Shown piece by piece: positions 15,201 to 28,053 of a stretch of 64,000 bases of DNA. The stretch's first letter is position 1, and each line of letters opens with the position of its first letter. The DNA lies in the NCBI GenBank assembly GCA_014529385.2, contig CM043943.1, positions 105,602,855 through 105,666,854 of the forward strand, read 5' to 3'. The notes under the pieces are model-generated. The model was given only the letters and a program-made list of their open reading frames with translations, searched no databases and was not told where the DNA came from. The stretch is from Adiantum capillus-veneris. Taxonomy: Eukaryota; Streptophyta; Polypodiopsida; Polypodiales; Pteridaceae. The translations under genes and the position numbers were made by a program.

Positions 15201-18200
15201 TAGGAGCAGAGGAAGGCATGAGCCTCTACAGGAGAAAAGCGCTCTGAGGAACTAGAGCCAGATCAGCCCAAGGGTTTCGTACTCGAGTTTGGGAAGAAGA
15301 TCCACGGATCGGAGAGAGGTAGTCTCTCAAGTTGCGATCCGGAAGTTGGGATTCCCAAGTAAGGACTTCGTGTCTGGGAAAGCAGAGTTGTTCTGCGGGA
15401 AGAGGACTCTGGAAAGAGAGTTAGAAAGAGTTGCAGGGATGTCATGCCCTGAGTCTGGAAGGTGAGATCCAGAGGCGAGAACCTTGGTTCTCAAGGATTT
15501 GGAATAAGGAACGGAAGTTCCTTGGAATAGGGTTTTGCCCTAGGAATCGGAAGCTGTGGCTTCCGGGAACCATCAAGTCTTATTCTAGAACGAACGTGGT
15601 AATACGTTCGGTTCAAGTGCTTGTATAGACTTCTCCTCAGTAATAAAGATACTATTACGGGGGGGGACCAGCCCATCTTCTAGTCCCCAGTACTGTGTCG
15701 ATCTTCTCACTCTCTATCTCTCTCTCTATTTATTTCTCTCTATATCCTCTGGCTTCAATAATAAGTGATAAATCCTATTTATCCGAATGTATTTTATATT
15801 GTTATGCGCTCCCGTTTGTGACACCGGTCGCATCCGTAGCAAGTCCTCGAGCTCCCGCACCTGTAGGGCTACTTGCCCTTTGAATCGGACGAGATTTCTG
15901 GCGTGAAACCTCTCCGAATTCACCTGTACCTGCGGGGGATTAGCCGCTAGCTAATCCAGTACCTGTGCAAGAGGCTCTTGCCTCGGTAATCGCGCATGAA
16001 CCCACACAACTGTACATTGGTCAAATGAAAAGCCCACTAGAGGGGCATAACATACTGCCATAGGGGAGAGAGAGGGCAGTGCGTAGCGTGCAGGGCATCA
16101 CTCCTGGCACTGCACTGTACATAGGAGGGAAAGCAAGCACTCCATAGCTCTTAACCTGTGACAGACCGAAAATGAGCCCTTCTCCTCTCTAAAATCAGCG
16201 CCCCCTTCTCTTGCATGAGGAAAGTGCACCAGACGGTGCCACTTGGCACATTTATAAGCATTTTCCCGTTTCGGGTTTGCCGCCTAAAAATCTCCCAACC
16301 GGTCGGCCAGTTGACTTCACGGCAGAGTAAGAAAATGTTCTCCTTGTCATTCCGGAGGTAATGACGCAAACACATTTTCAAGTCCCAAAATAGCAGTTTC
16401 CTAAATTTTAGGAGATGCTGCCATTGTATCTCTCTAGGTCATCCGACCCTCTTTGTACAATGCAGCCACACCCAGAACTGAAATGTAGCCTCTGTAACAA
16501 AGGATTCCAGTTTGGCTAGTCAATGACCCCACTTGGCTAACCATAGTCCTTGTCCAACCTTAGTGCTCTCTTGCCCTCAGGCCTGGACTCCCTGTGGACA
16601 GTTCCACACTAGCTATGCAATGCAGGGCAGTTAGATTTCCCGAGGGGTGTTTCCAAAAAGTGAAAGTAAATAGATAATAAGAAAGAAATCAACAAAAAGG
16701 ATAGATAGTAGTCACACGCTGGTGACATACCCCCCTCTTGAAATCTCAAACGTCCTCGTTTGCATCTATGTCGTACATGCTTACTGTCAACACTGATGTA
16801 TTCAACACCTGTTGACACATATACGACACATACATGCTCATTGTCAACCCTGGTGTATTCAACACCTCGTCGACTCATGTATTGCCTGCGTGTGAACCCT
16901 GTCCCAATGACATAGTGGTAGCTTCGCACTCTGCCATTGCTTTGAGTCACTAACTTTCCAATGACAAAATGGTAGCTGCACATTTTGCCACTGTCTTATA
17001 GTACACGTTGGATCCCGTAACACTTTCGAGCATACCCAAACCGACAGTTTAAGAATGCAGTTACACATGTAGTCTTTAATAGAAGCAATTATTGTATCCT
17101 TGACAAACTGACAAGAAATACTCACTTCTATAGCACTAACCAAACTTTTGGACATTCCATAAGAGCAATTGCCAAACTGACAATCTATACAGCTCTAACA
17201 TTCATGTAACAGGTATTTCATTTGAGCTCACTTTAAATACCATGTACATCATTTGTTTCAAAAGCCATTGTCACACTGACAATCCATGTAGCTCTGAAAC
17301 TCAAGGGGTCAAGGTAGGTTGCAAATCGAAGGCTTCCAGGTAAAGTGATAACACAGTTGGTGACTCTGCAAGTTCACCTTCTTCCATCCACTTAGCATCC
17401 ATTGGTGGATAGTTTCTGAACTTTACCAAGTAACGCCTAGCAACCTTGCCTTTCACTTTTCTTTCCTTATGTGCCAAAATCTGTTCCGGGACCAAGATCT
17501 CGTCAAGTTCCTCGACTTCCGGCTGATCTTTAGCTGGCATATCTTCTGGCACATCACCCACATAGGGTCTGAGAAGACTCACATGAAACGCATTGTGAAT
17601 CTTCCAACTGTCAAGCAATTTCAGCCTATATGCAACATCACTGATTATGTCGCACACTTGAAAAGGCCCATAGTAACGCATGCTGAGCTTTGGAAACAGT
17701 CTTTCCTTGCCCTTCATCTTCTTTAACCTTGCCTTTTCAAAGCGCAAAAGCACCCAATCACCAAGTGAAAATACCACTTCACGAAGGTGACGATCAGCTG
17801 CTTTCTTTTGCTTTGCCTGAGTCTTTTCCAAGGCCACTTTGACCTTCTTGTACATTTCATCCATGTCCTGAACATACTTATCTGCTTCAAATATCTTGTC
17901 CTTTGTATGCAATATGGGAGGAGCTTTCTTGCCACCTTCAACTATCTCAAAGGGTGCCTTGCCAGTTGATGAATGCCTGTATTATTGTATGCATACTCCA
18001 CCAATGGCAAATACTGCTCCCACTTTCCTTTATGCTCTGACACATAACACTTCAGCAGATCGAGGACAGTAGAATTTGCCTCTTCTGACTGCCCATCTGT
18101 TTGAGGATGAAATGACGAAGAGAATTTGAGCGTTGTGCCCATATTCTCAAACAAGCCTCTCCAGAACAAACTTGTCATGCGTGGATCACGGTCGCTAACA

Positions 18201-21200
18201 ATTGACTGTGGCATGCCATGATACTTGAAAATATTGCTCATAAACAAGCGTGCCATCTGATCTGGCTTTATCTTCTTCCTGACAGGAATAAAATGAGCCT
18301 GTTTGCTGAATCTGCAAATAATGGTCCAAATACCATCGTTTCCTGTCTGCGTTCTCGGAAGATCAAAGATAAAATCCATAGCAATACTTTCCCATGGTTT
18401 ATCTGGAATAGGTAGTGGTTGCAATAACCCTGGTGCCTTTTGCTTGTCAAACTTGACCTTCTAGCAAATTAGGCATTCTCGCACAAAGGCATCCACATCT
18501 CTTCTCAATGTAGGCTAGTAGAAGAATGTCTCAACCGCTTTAACTGTAGCATCGATACCACGATGCCCTGCATACGGTGGGACATGACTCTCTTCCATAA
18601 CTTTGCGTCGCAATGGCTTTGTGACACACAATCTGCCATGCATCATCATGAACCCATCTTTGAGAAGATAGTGTTCATGACGTTGTCCATCCATTAACTG
18701 CTCAAAGACCCTTGCAAAATCTTCATCATTTGCATACTGTTCTCTCATATCATCAAGTTCATGATGATAAGAAATTGACACAGCTGAAATTTGTGGCTTC
18801 CTTGACAAGGCATCAGCCACAACGTTCTTCTTGCCTTCCACATGCACAATCTGAAAATGAAACATGGACAAGATATTTGCCCATCGCATATGCTTCTCAG
18901 ATAACTTTCCCTGTGTCAAGAAGGATCGCAAGGTCTGATGGTCCGTTTGGACAACGAAATCTGCACCTAGCAGGTAGTGTTTCCAACTTAAGAGCGCATG
19001 AATCACAGCCAGTAACTCTTTCTCATAGACCTGCATGGTCATCTCTGGCCCTTGCAAAATTCTGCTCTCATAGGCTACTACCCTGCCATCTTGCATTAGC
19101 ACTACACCAATGCTACTACCGCAGGCATCACACTGGACCACAAATGACTTCCTAAGATCTGGCAACACAATGACTGGATCTGAAGTCATCTTTTCCTTTA
19201 AGAGATTAAAAGCTGAAATCTCTTTCTGTGTCCATCTAAAGGTAACTGCCTTCTTTTGAAGAGCATGTAAAGGTGAAGCAATCTCAGCGAAATTTCGGAT
19301 AAACCTTCTGTAATAGGAGCATAGTCCCAAGAAGCTTCGGACATCATGCACCGTCTTCAAATCTAGCCATGACTTGATCGCTTCAACTTTTGCAGGATCC
19401 ATTCTGACACCATCCTTTGAGACAATGTGTCCCAGAAAATGGATCTCTTCCATAAAAAATTCACTTTTCTTTGCATTGATGAGCAACCTATGACTGCGTA
19501 GCTCTTCGAACACAATAGCCAAGTGATGCCTATGCTCCTCTTCATTCTTTGATTAGACTATCATTTCATCAAAGAATGTACCAACAAACTGCTGGTGTGG
19601 ACGGAAAATTCTGTCCATCATCCTATTGAACGTAGCAGGAGCATTTGTGAGACCAAAGGGCATCACTAAAAATTCGTAAAGGCCAAACGTCGTTCTAAAA
19701 GCAGTCTTGTACACATCCTCTGATCTAATGCGGATCTGATGGTACCCACTCTTTAGATCTATCCTGCTAAACATAGTTGCTCCTAATTTGTCCATAATAT
19801 CATCAATTCTAGGTATAGGGAACCTATTCTTGATGGTATTCTTGTTCAGTGCACGGTAGTCTATGTACATACGCCATGAGCCATCTTTTTTCTGCACCAA
19901 CAACACTGGAGAACAGAATGGAGATAAACTGGGCTGAATCAGCCCCTTTTCTAACAGCTCCTGTACTTGGCCCATTATCTCTTTCTGCTGAGCCGCACTA
20001 ACCCTGTACGGAGGCTTATTTGGTGGGTTACTGCCTGGCACCAAATCTATCGCATGGTCCTCGGGTCTCTCTGGCGGTAATTGAGACGGTAATGAATCGG
20101 AAAAACAGTCACCATACTGTTGTAAAAACATTGACCTTTCTTTATCTAGCACAGATAAATTTGATTCATCACAATCTGACACTTCACGTGCAAAAACCAA
20201 GTACGCAGAAAGATGCTTTTTCATTACAGAAGTAATAGCAGAAGCTGATACAGTGGGAATAGACTCCCCTTTAAGCTTTACATCCAGAATGTGAGTCTTT
20301 CCCCTACTCTGTACAATGATCTTTTTGTTGTAGGCATCCATGATTCCCTGTACACGAAATAACCAAGGAATACCTAACAACACATCACATCCGTCCAGTG
20401 GCATGATGTAAAATTCTTCGACATCTACATAGGACTGGATATGTAGGCACAACTTTCCAATGATGGGTGTCACAGCCTCTGTATGGCCAGGACATGCCAA
20501 ACCTACCTCTGCTGTATACCCCATCTCTTCAGGTCTGATTCCCAACTTGGAAGCCAATTCTCGGGGAAATGAAGTTGGCTTTGGCACCTGGATCAAAGAA
20601 GATAAGCACTCTTTGATCCCTGACCTTTCCCCATGCTCTGCAAAGCTCACTTGCATCTGAATTTGGCTTATCGCCCACCATATCTGGCACTAGACCAGCC
20701 ATGGGCTTCTTTCCTTTCCTATCCTCCTTGTCTTCAGAATCAGCTGGCCTTTTCTTTGTAGGACAGTTGTAAGCAATGTGGCCAGGCTTCTCACAGATAA
20801 AGCATTTGTTCTCTGACCTCAGGACCTTCTTTTGCTCTTCCGACTTGCGAGGAAAACGTCTTTTCCATTTCTTCGTTGGTCCCTTTTCTGATTCAGCCGT
20901 AGCTTTATCTTTCCCTGTGTTGGCTGGCTCTTGAGTCCCTTTCAGAGCCTCCTTGGGAACATACTTCTTCGCTGAATTTTTCTTGGCTGATCCTTCCTTG
21001 ACGCCAGTATTGAATTCACAGTCTTCTCCCTTGAGCAAACCATTGCCAGTGTTTGCTACCTCGATGAGCTGCGTCAAAGTAGTGACTTCGGTCTTCGTGC
21101 AGTATTTTCTCAATCCTTTGGGTAGGCCACAACAGTATTTTTCAATCTGTTCTGTCAATGGCACAAACCTATAGGAAGTTACTGGAAGTAGAGCTTTCCA

Positions 21201-24200
21201 AAACTTCCGATTGTAATCATCCAGATTCTTGCAAGTAGCAGCATTAAGCTGGTGCCATTCTGTCATGACATCTGCTTCAAAGTCATCAGATAACCATGCT
21301 GCTGCAAAAATCTGCTTGAAGTAAATCCATGTGGAGGACGGAGCTTGCCCTTGCAGCAATAAAGTTGTCCACCATTGTCCCGCATTCCCTGTCAAGAAAG
21401 TGGCTGTCTTGAGGACCTTTGAAGCCTCTGTAAAGTTTCCCCCCGCATAGGCCTTGTCAAACTGCTGGAGGAATGAAAGAGCCTTCTTCCTGTCATCAAA
21501 CCCTGTAAAGGTCGTGAATGTCACACCTTTGCCACCTTCTTTGTACGGAGTTGGCCTCTCCAGCGGCGTCAAATTGTCATATGGAAGCGACTGAAACATG
21601 GGAACACTGTTAGGGTTCATATGTGATCCCTGACCGCAATTAAGTTGACCTGGAAATGCCATATTTGGCTGCTGATTTGTAATTCCAGCCATACCAAAAT
21701 TTGCCTGTGGCATCCCAAATTGGCCCTGAGTGCTTTGAAACCCTGGTAGCATGCCCGTGACACCATACATGGGGTTAGGCATCATCGTTTGAGCACCCCC
21801 AAACACTGTTCCTGGCGTGTAAAACTGATTTCCAGGCGCATGACCAACCATGCTCTGGAATACCGATCCACCTCCAAAATAGCCAGGGTGTACTGAAGGT
21901 GGTGGGAAGACCTGTTGCATAGCCTTTAGATTGCTTCCCTGCCCATTAGAACCAGCTATAGACTGTTGAAAAGTGGCTGGCTGAACTGGTACAGCTTGAA
22001 AGACTGGCATTTCAGCCACTTGTTCTTGCACCTTAGGCACAAGTTGTGGAGACTGCATGTTCTCCGTCAAGTGTACAGGTGTTTCCATTGACTGTGCGGT
22101 ATGAATCACCTGTGCTCGTGCCTTAACAGGCTTTTGAATATGATCCAGTGACCCAACTTGCTGAGACGGAACAGGAGGTTGCAGAAAGGCTAAAAACCTC
22201 GGATTCTGCATTACTTGTGTGAACATAGCCACAGCAATAGCCAACTGGGTCCTAAATATATCATCATCCGTCTGTGGTGGTCTTGAGGACTCACCCACTT
22301 CATGTGTCTGTTGACCCTGTGAAGAGGAAACCTCTTCAGCCACATCATCTGGTCTGTCACCCATAATTACAATTTCCTGTGTCTGGTCTATGATCCCCTG
22401 TGTCTTCAAGCCCAAACTGACCAAGGCGCACTTCTATGGACATAAGTGATTTAATCCCGTCGATAGAACCATGAAACCGGCCTGTTCAATTCAAAAAGGG
22501 TGGTAGACTTTAAACTTAAACCTTATTTGCTTTCACCCATTTAATTTGTCGTCCACTTTACCTGTACTTTCAAGACACAACACGGGGGAAAGGGATACAG
22601 GCTGCTAGAGTGCACCTGTATGAGAAGACCGACACCAGATTGGCCCCTAACTTAGGCGCCCCTTTCGGTATTTCTTTATTGTTCAACAGAGGGAATAAAC
22701 GTTGTGGTTCCCTACAAGCTGCCCTGCACACACTTGGCTGAATTTCAACTGTTCCGGCCCGATTTCGGTAGCATAACTGTACTAGGACCCTTCACAGTCA
22801 GTATTCCCACGCATTGACTGACTCTCCCGACGCATACGGGCACTTTGCAAAACCTGGCAAGAATCTGCAGCACACTGAATTCTCTGTTTTCAGCCCAGAA
22901 AATGCGCCAGATCACCTGTACAGCGGTCCCCTCGCGTCCCCAAACCTCCTGGGGGTATTAGGGACCGTTTAGGGCCACAACCCTAAACCTGCAAAAATAC
23001 ACAGCAGGCTGTAATTTACTGTTTCGGGCTCCGTTTCGCGTGCCGGTCGCATCCGTAGCAAGTCCTCGAGCTCCCGCACTTGTAGGGCTACTTGCCCTTT
23101 GAATCGGACGAGATTTCTAGCGTGAAACCTCTCCGAATTCACCTGTACCTGCAGGGGATTAGCCGCTAGCTAATCTAGTACCTGTGCAAGAGGCTCTTGC
23201 CTCGGCAATCGCGCATGAACCCACACAACTATACATTGGTCAAATGAAGAGCCCACTAGAGGGGCATAACATACTACCATAGGGGAGAGAGAGGGCAGTG
23301 CATAGTGTGCAGGGCATCACTCCTGGCACCGCACTGTACATAGGAGGGAAAGCAAGCACTCCATAGCTCTTAACCTGTGACAGACTGAAAATGAGCCCTT
23401 CTCCTCTCTAAAATCAGCGCCCCCTTCTCTTGCATGAGGAAAGTGCACCAGAAGGTGCCACTTGGCACATTTATAAGCATTTTCCCGTTTCGGGGTTGCC
23501 GCCTAAAAATCTCCCAACTGGTCACCCAGTTGACTTCACGGCAGAGTAAGAAAACATTCTCCTTGTCATTCCGGAGGTAATGACGCAAACACATTTTCAA
23601 GTCCCAAAATAGCAGTTCCCTAAATTTTAGGAGATGCTGCCATTGTATCTCTCTAGGTCATCCGACCCTCTTTGTACACTGCAGCCACACCCAGAACTGA
23701 AATGTAGCCTCTGTAACAATGGATTCCAGTTTGGCTAGTCAATGACCCCACTTGGCTAACCATAGTCCTTGTCCAACTTTAGTGCTCTCTTTCCCTCAGG
23801 CCTGGACTCCCTCTGGACAGTTCCACACTAGCTATGCAATGCAGGGCAGTTAGATTTCCCAAGGGGTGTTTCCAAAAAGTGAAAGTAAATAGATAATAAA
23901 GAAAGAAATCAACAAAAAGGATAGATAGTAGTCACACGCTGGTGACACAGAATGCCGCAAGACTAGAGCTAGACTTCAGAGGGAGGTGCTTTTGGGAGAC
24001 ATCACTCATAGGTAGTCACAGATTGACTTCCGACGCCTAGTGCGGCGGAAGAAAAGGGCATTTTTGGGTCGACTAGAGCAGGATCTTTACCAGCTATTCT
24101 TGAGTCAGGACTCACGTGAGGCGTGGCGGCTCTTTCATGAGCAATCCCCCCCCCTGCCATTACCTCTACAGAGACTTGGGGCCAGTACGCATCATCTTTG

Positions 24201-27200
24201 TACACAGTTTCTGGACAGCTGCCCCTGCCCGACCCCCCCGATCCATGCCCACACACATGTGCTTTTTTCACTGCTTAGATGGTGAGGAAGGTGAAACCGG
24301 CCTGTACTTTCAAAAAGGGTGGTAGACTTTAGACTTAAACCTTATTTGCTTTCACCCATTTAATTTGTCGTCCACTTTACCTGTACTTTCAAGACACAAC
24401 AAAGGGGAGAGGGATACAGGCTGCTAGATTGCACCTGTATGAGAAGACCGACACCAGATTGGCCCCTAACTTAGGCGCCCCTTTCGGTATTTCTTTATTG
24501 TTTAAAAGAGGGAAAAAACGTTGTGGTTCCCTACAAGCTGCCCCGCACAAGCTTGGCTGAATTTCAATTGTTCCGGCCCGATTTCGGTAGCATAACTGTA
24601 CTAGGACCCTTCACAATCAATATTCCCACGCATTGAATGACTTTCCCGACGCATACAGGCACTTTGCAAAACCTGGCGAGAATCTGCAGCACGCTGAATT
24701 CTCTGTTTTCAGCCCCGAAAATGCGCCAGATCACCTGTACAGCGGTCCCCTCGCGTCCCCGAACCTCCTGGGGGTATTAGGGACAGTCTAGGGCCAAACC
24801 CTAAACCTGCAAAAATACACAGCAGGCTGTAATTTACTGTTTCGGGCTCTGTTTCGCGTGCCGGTCGCATCCGTAGCAAGTCCTCGAGCCCCCGCACCTG
24901 TAGGGCTACTTGCCCTTTGAATCGGACGAGATTTTTGGCGTGAAACCTCTCCGAATTCACCTGCACCTGCGGGGGATTAGCCGCTAGCTAATCCAGTACC
25001 TGTGCAAGAGGATCTTGCCTCGGCAATCGCGCATGAACCCACACAACTGTACATTGGTCAATTGAAAAGCCCACTAGAGGGGCATAGCATACTGCTATAG
25101 GGGGGAGAGAGGGCAAAGAGTAGCATACTCCGGAGGTAATGATGCGAACACATTTTCACGTCCCAAAATAGCAGTTCCCTAAATTTTAGGAGATGCTACC
25201 ATTGTATCTTTCTAGGTCATCTGACCCCCTTTGTACATTGCAGCCACACCCAGAACTGAAATGTAGCCTCTGTAGCAAAGGATTCCACTTTGGCTAGTCA
25301 ATGACCCCACTTTGGCTAACCATAGTCCTTGTCCAACCTTAGTGCTCTCTTGCCCTCACGCCAGGACTCCCTCTGGACAGTTCCACACTAGCTATGCAAT
25401 GCAAGGTAGTTAGATTTCCCGAGGGGTGTTTCCAAAAAGTGAGTAAATAAATAATAAGAAAGAAATCAACAAAAAGGATAGATAGTAGTCACACGTTGGT
25501 GACAGAAGGCCATTGACAGGATGAGGACTGGGAGAGCATATGATCATGATGGCTTAGTGGTTGAGCATTTCATGCATGCCAGAGATCTACTAGCAGAGCT
25601 TCTAGCAGTTATGTTTAACCATGCCATGTGTGAGGGCTTACCTAATACTTGGAGCCTTTCTACGATTGTACCCATCTTCAAGTCAGGAGACCCTATGGAG
25701 CCTGGGAATTATCGCACTATCATGATTGGACACACATTGGCACAGTTGTACGCATCCATTCTTGAGCAGCAGCTGAGTAGATGGGCAGAGAGGGAAGGGA
25801 TACGTGCAACTGGGCAGGCAAGTTTCAGGAGAGGCTTTTCTACTCTTGACCATATCTTGACACTCAGAGCCGTCATTGAGGAGGGCAGATCACATGGGAG
25901 ACGGATCTATTTTAGCTTTGTGGACTTCCGCAAAGCATTCGACACAGTACCCAGAGCTAGATTGATGCGCAGATTACAGGAGATGGGAGTACCCACAGAG
26001 CTCATTTGGGGGATCATGGCATTGTCCAGGTCAGTAGTGGGGCATGTACGCACCTCAGAGGGTTTGTCCGCACCAGTTCACTCCACTATTGGTGTGAAGC
26101 AAGGCTGCCCGCTCTCTCCTACTCTATTTGGTATGTATGTGGATGAGGTTGCTGACTACATTGAGAGAGATGGTGATAGAGGTGCACAGATGGCAGGGAC
26201 ATGCTCTTGCTCTATGCTGATGATATTGTGTTGATCTCCGACTCTCCAGAGGGGATGCAACGTCACTTGGATGCTCTGCATAGATTTGCCCACGAAAGTG
26301 GTTTGTCTGTCAACCTTGGTAAAACCAAGGTCATGGTATTTAATACCACCCCACAGTGGATCAGGAGGTTAACGCCCGCATTCACATACGGCCAGGAGAC
26401 GGTGGAGTACACAGATGCTTACACTTACCTTGGAGTGGTTTTTAGTGGACCAGGATTTTCACTGAGGAGAGCAGAAGAGACTAGATTGACCAGAGCCCAT
26501 GCAGCATTGGGCAGACTGGAGAGGATGTGTTCACAAGTTCAGTTTCAGGAGCATCGGACGAAGCTCTGGCTATTTGACACTTTAGTGGCGTCTGCATTGC
26601 TCTATGGAGCTGAGATATGGGGACCTTCATTGGATCATCACGGGAGGACAGGTCGCACTGATGGGTGGGGTGACATGGAGAAGCCTTTGGTCTCTATGAT
26701 CTCGCGGCTCATAAGAGCCAAGGCTTCAGTACCACGTGCCATTATCCGAGCAGAGCTTGCTGCCCCCCCACTAGTAGTCGAGGCGCTTACCAGATCTGTC
26801 TCCTTCATACACCGCATGTGGGAACTTCCCAGAGACAGATATGTCCGCCTTGCACTTGAGTCCTCTCGACAGTTAGCCATGCAGGGAGATACAGCATGCT
26901 GGTATGGTGAAATGACATCATGGTTTCAGGCGCATGGGTTCAGCACAGACAGATTGCCCCCCTTCCAGTACTCATTAGAGGCACCCTCTCTGACTCTTAC
27001 ACAGTCCAAGATCACCAGGCTCATCCGACAGGACCTGGCTCAGCTAGACATCAGGAAGACATGGATACAACCAGCACAGGAGCTGGGCACGAAGATGGCT
27101 TTCTACAGAGAGCATCTTCTCCAGCTTACAGAGGACGGTTTTGTGACGAGGCCCAGATACATGGACACTCACTTGTCTCATGGGATACGATGTGCTATTG

Positions 27201-27961
27201 GCCAAATACGCACATCTTCACACCAGTTGTGGATCGAGACTGGGAGATACAGTGGAGTACCAGCAGAGGCAAGGACATGCCCCCTGTGTGGCATGGAGCC
27301 AGAGATAGAGTTGCACTACACATGCCACTGCCCCGTCTACTACGAGATACGAGGCCGCTTCCACTGCTTGTTCAGAGAGGGCTTTGGACCACTCTCCAGA
27401 GTCATGCAATACGAGGATCAGAGATGCTTGGGTTTGTTTCTACTCGAGCTGCGCCGACACAGAGAGAGCTTGATAAGAGGAGAGGCTAGCCAATCTCAGA
27501 GACACATCACAGACTTCTTTAGAGCAGACACTGGACACCCGGAGGAGCCACTACCACAGCAGAGCTCGTCGCTTCACATCAGAGGCACACTGATCGACCG
27601 GGCGACCGAGTTGGGGAGATCCAGACGCCCACGACTGCGCAGCGTGGAGGACTACACAGCATCGACGAAGGCTACATCAGAGGCTTCGGATCACTTTGGC
27701 CCGACATGCACGACGTCCGGTCAGACTACTGACCATGGAGGAGATTGATGAGATCCGCCAGCGACCGATACTGGATCTCTTGTGATTTAGCTACCCCAGC
27801 TAGCTGCTCTGCCCCGTTCACACCTAGCAGTCCAAGATTCCATAGTATATTTGTTTTGTCATTTTGTCATTTTGTTACTCTGACTTTGTATCAGATCCAC
27901 CACATTGTAACTTTTTGGTCTCATAGGTCACTTTGGCCTTTTGAAGACGTTAATATTCATT

Positions 27962-28053
<92 letters not shown>

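Larger units (their letters stand above)
13841..15823 (+). mobile_element. Solo LTR, 1983 bp, nested in the gypsy LTR
   Basis: Comparison with the two uninterrupted LTR copies shows foreign DNA from TGTTGCC at 13841 to TTTGTGACA at 15823. Its ends are TG...CA and it is flanked by CTGGT / CCGGT, a 5-bp duplication with one mismatch. The intact site reads GTGCCGGTCGC. The insert has no coding capacity. It contains a TATA box and a poly(A)-like signal, as expected for an LTR left after LTR-LTR recombination. Orientation is inferred from those signals. Confidence 0.85.
13302..16727 (-). repeat. 3' LTR of the chromovirus, split by a nested solo LTR
   Basis: The LTR parts are 13302-13840 and about 15824-16727, some 1.44 kb once the nested insert and its duplicated bases are removed. 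It lacks a stretch of about 40 bp present in the other LTR near 22965-23000. A TATA-like CTTATAAA lies on the minus strand at 16251-16259. Confidence 0.9.
13302..23947 (-). mobile_element. Ty3/gypsy chromovirus, full-length, inactivated
   Basis: This is a complete LTR retrotransposon on the minus strand with TG...CA ends, LTRs at 13302-16727 (itself interrupted) and 22472-23947, and a 5-bp target duplication CGGAA/CAGAA with one mismatch. Gene order is gag, protease, RT, RNase H, integrase, chromodomain-like tail. The polypurine tract AAGAGGGGGG lies at about 16730-16740, next to the 3' LTR. The primer site beside 22471 begins TGGTTCTATCG on the minus strand, and I could not assign its tRNA. 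The two LTRs differ at about a dozen sites in their first 500 bp by eye. The element carries frameshifts, stops and a changed RT active site. Confidence 0.93.
25510..27964 (+). mobile_element. LINE segment 3 (reverse transcriptase to 3' end)
   Basis: The LINE resumes in frame ([20 protein letters not shown]) after the GAAGG duplication. It carries RT, a C-terminal finger and a 216-bp 3' untranslated part ending GGTCTCATAGGTCAC, then TTGAAGACGTTAATATTCAT, directly followed by (CT)n at 27965. The end matches the two short LINE copies at 1338 and 1772. Confidence 0.9.

Noticed and set aside
16151..16381. Minus-strand frame of 76 codons repeated at 23370-23600
   Set aside because: Both lie at the same place in the two gypsy LTRs, so the apparent conservation is LTR homology. 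The TATA-like element of the LTR lies inside the frame.
22472..25504. Reading 22472-23947 and 24292-25504 as one element with two LTRs around LINE sequence
   Set aside because: Each has its own target duplication, and the 344 bp between them read as LINE coding sequence in frame with both outer LINE parts.
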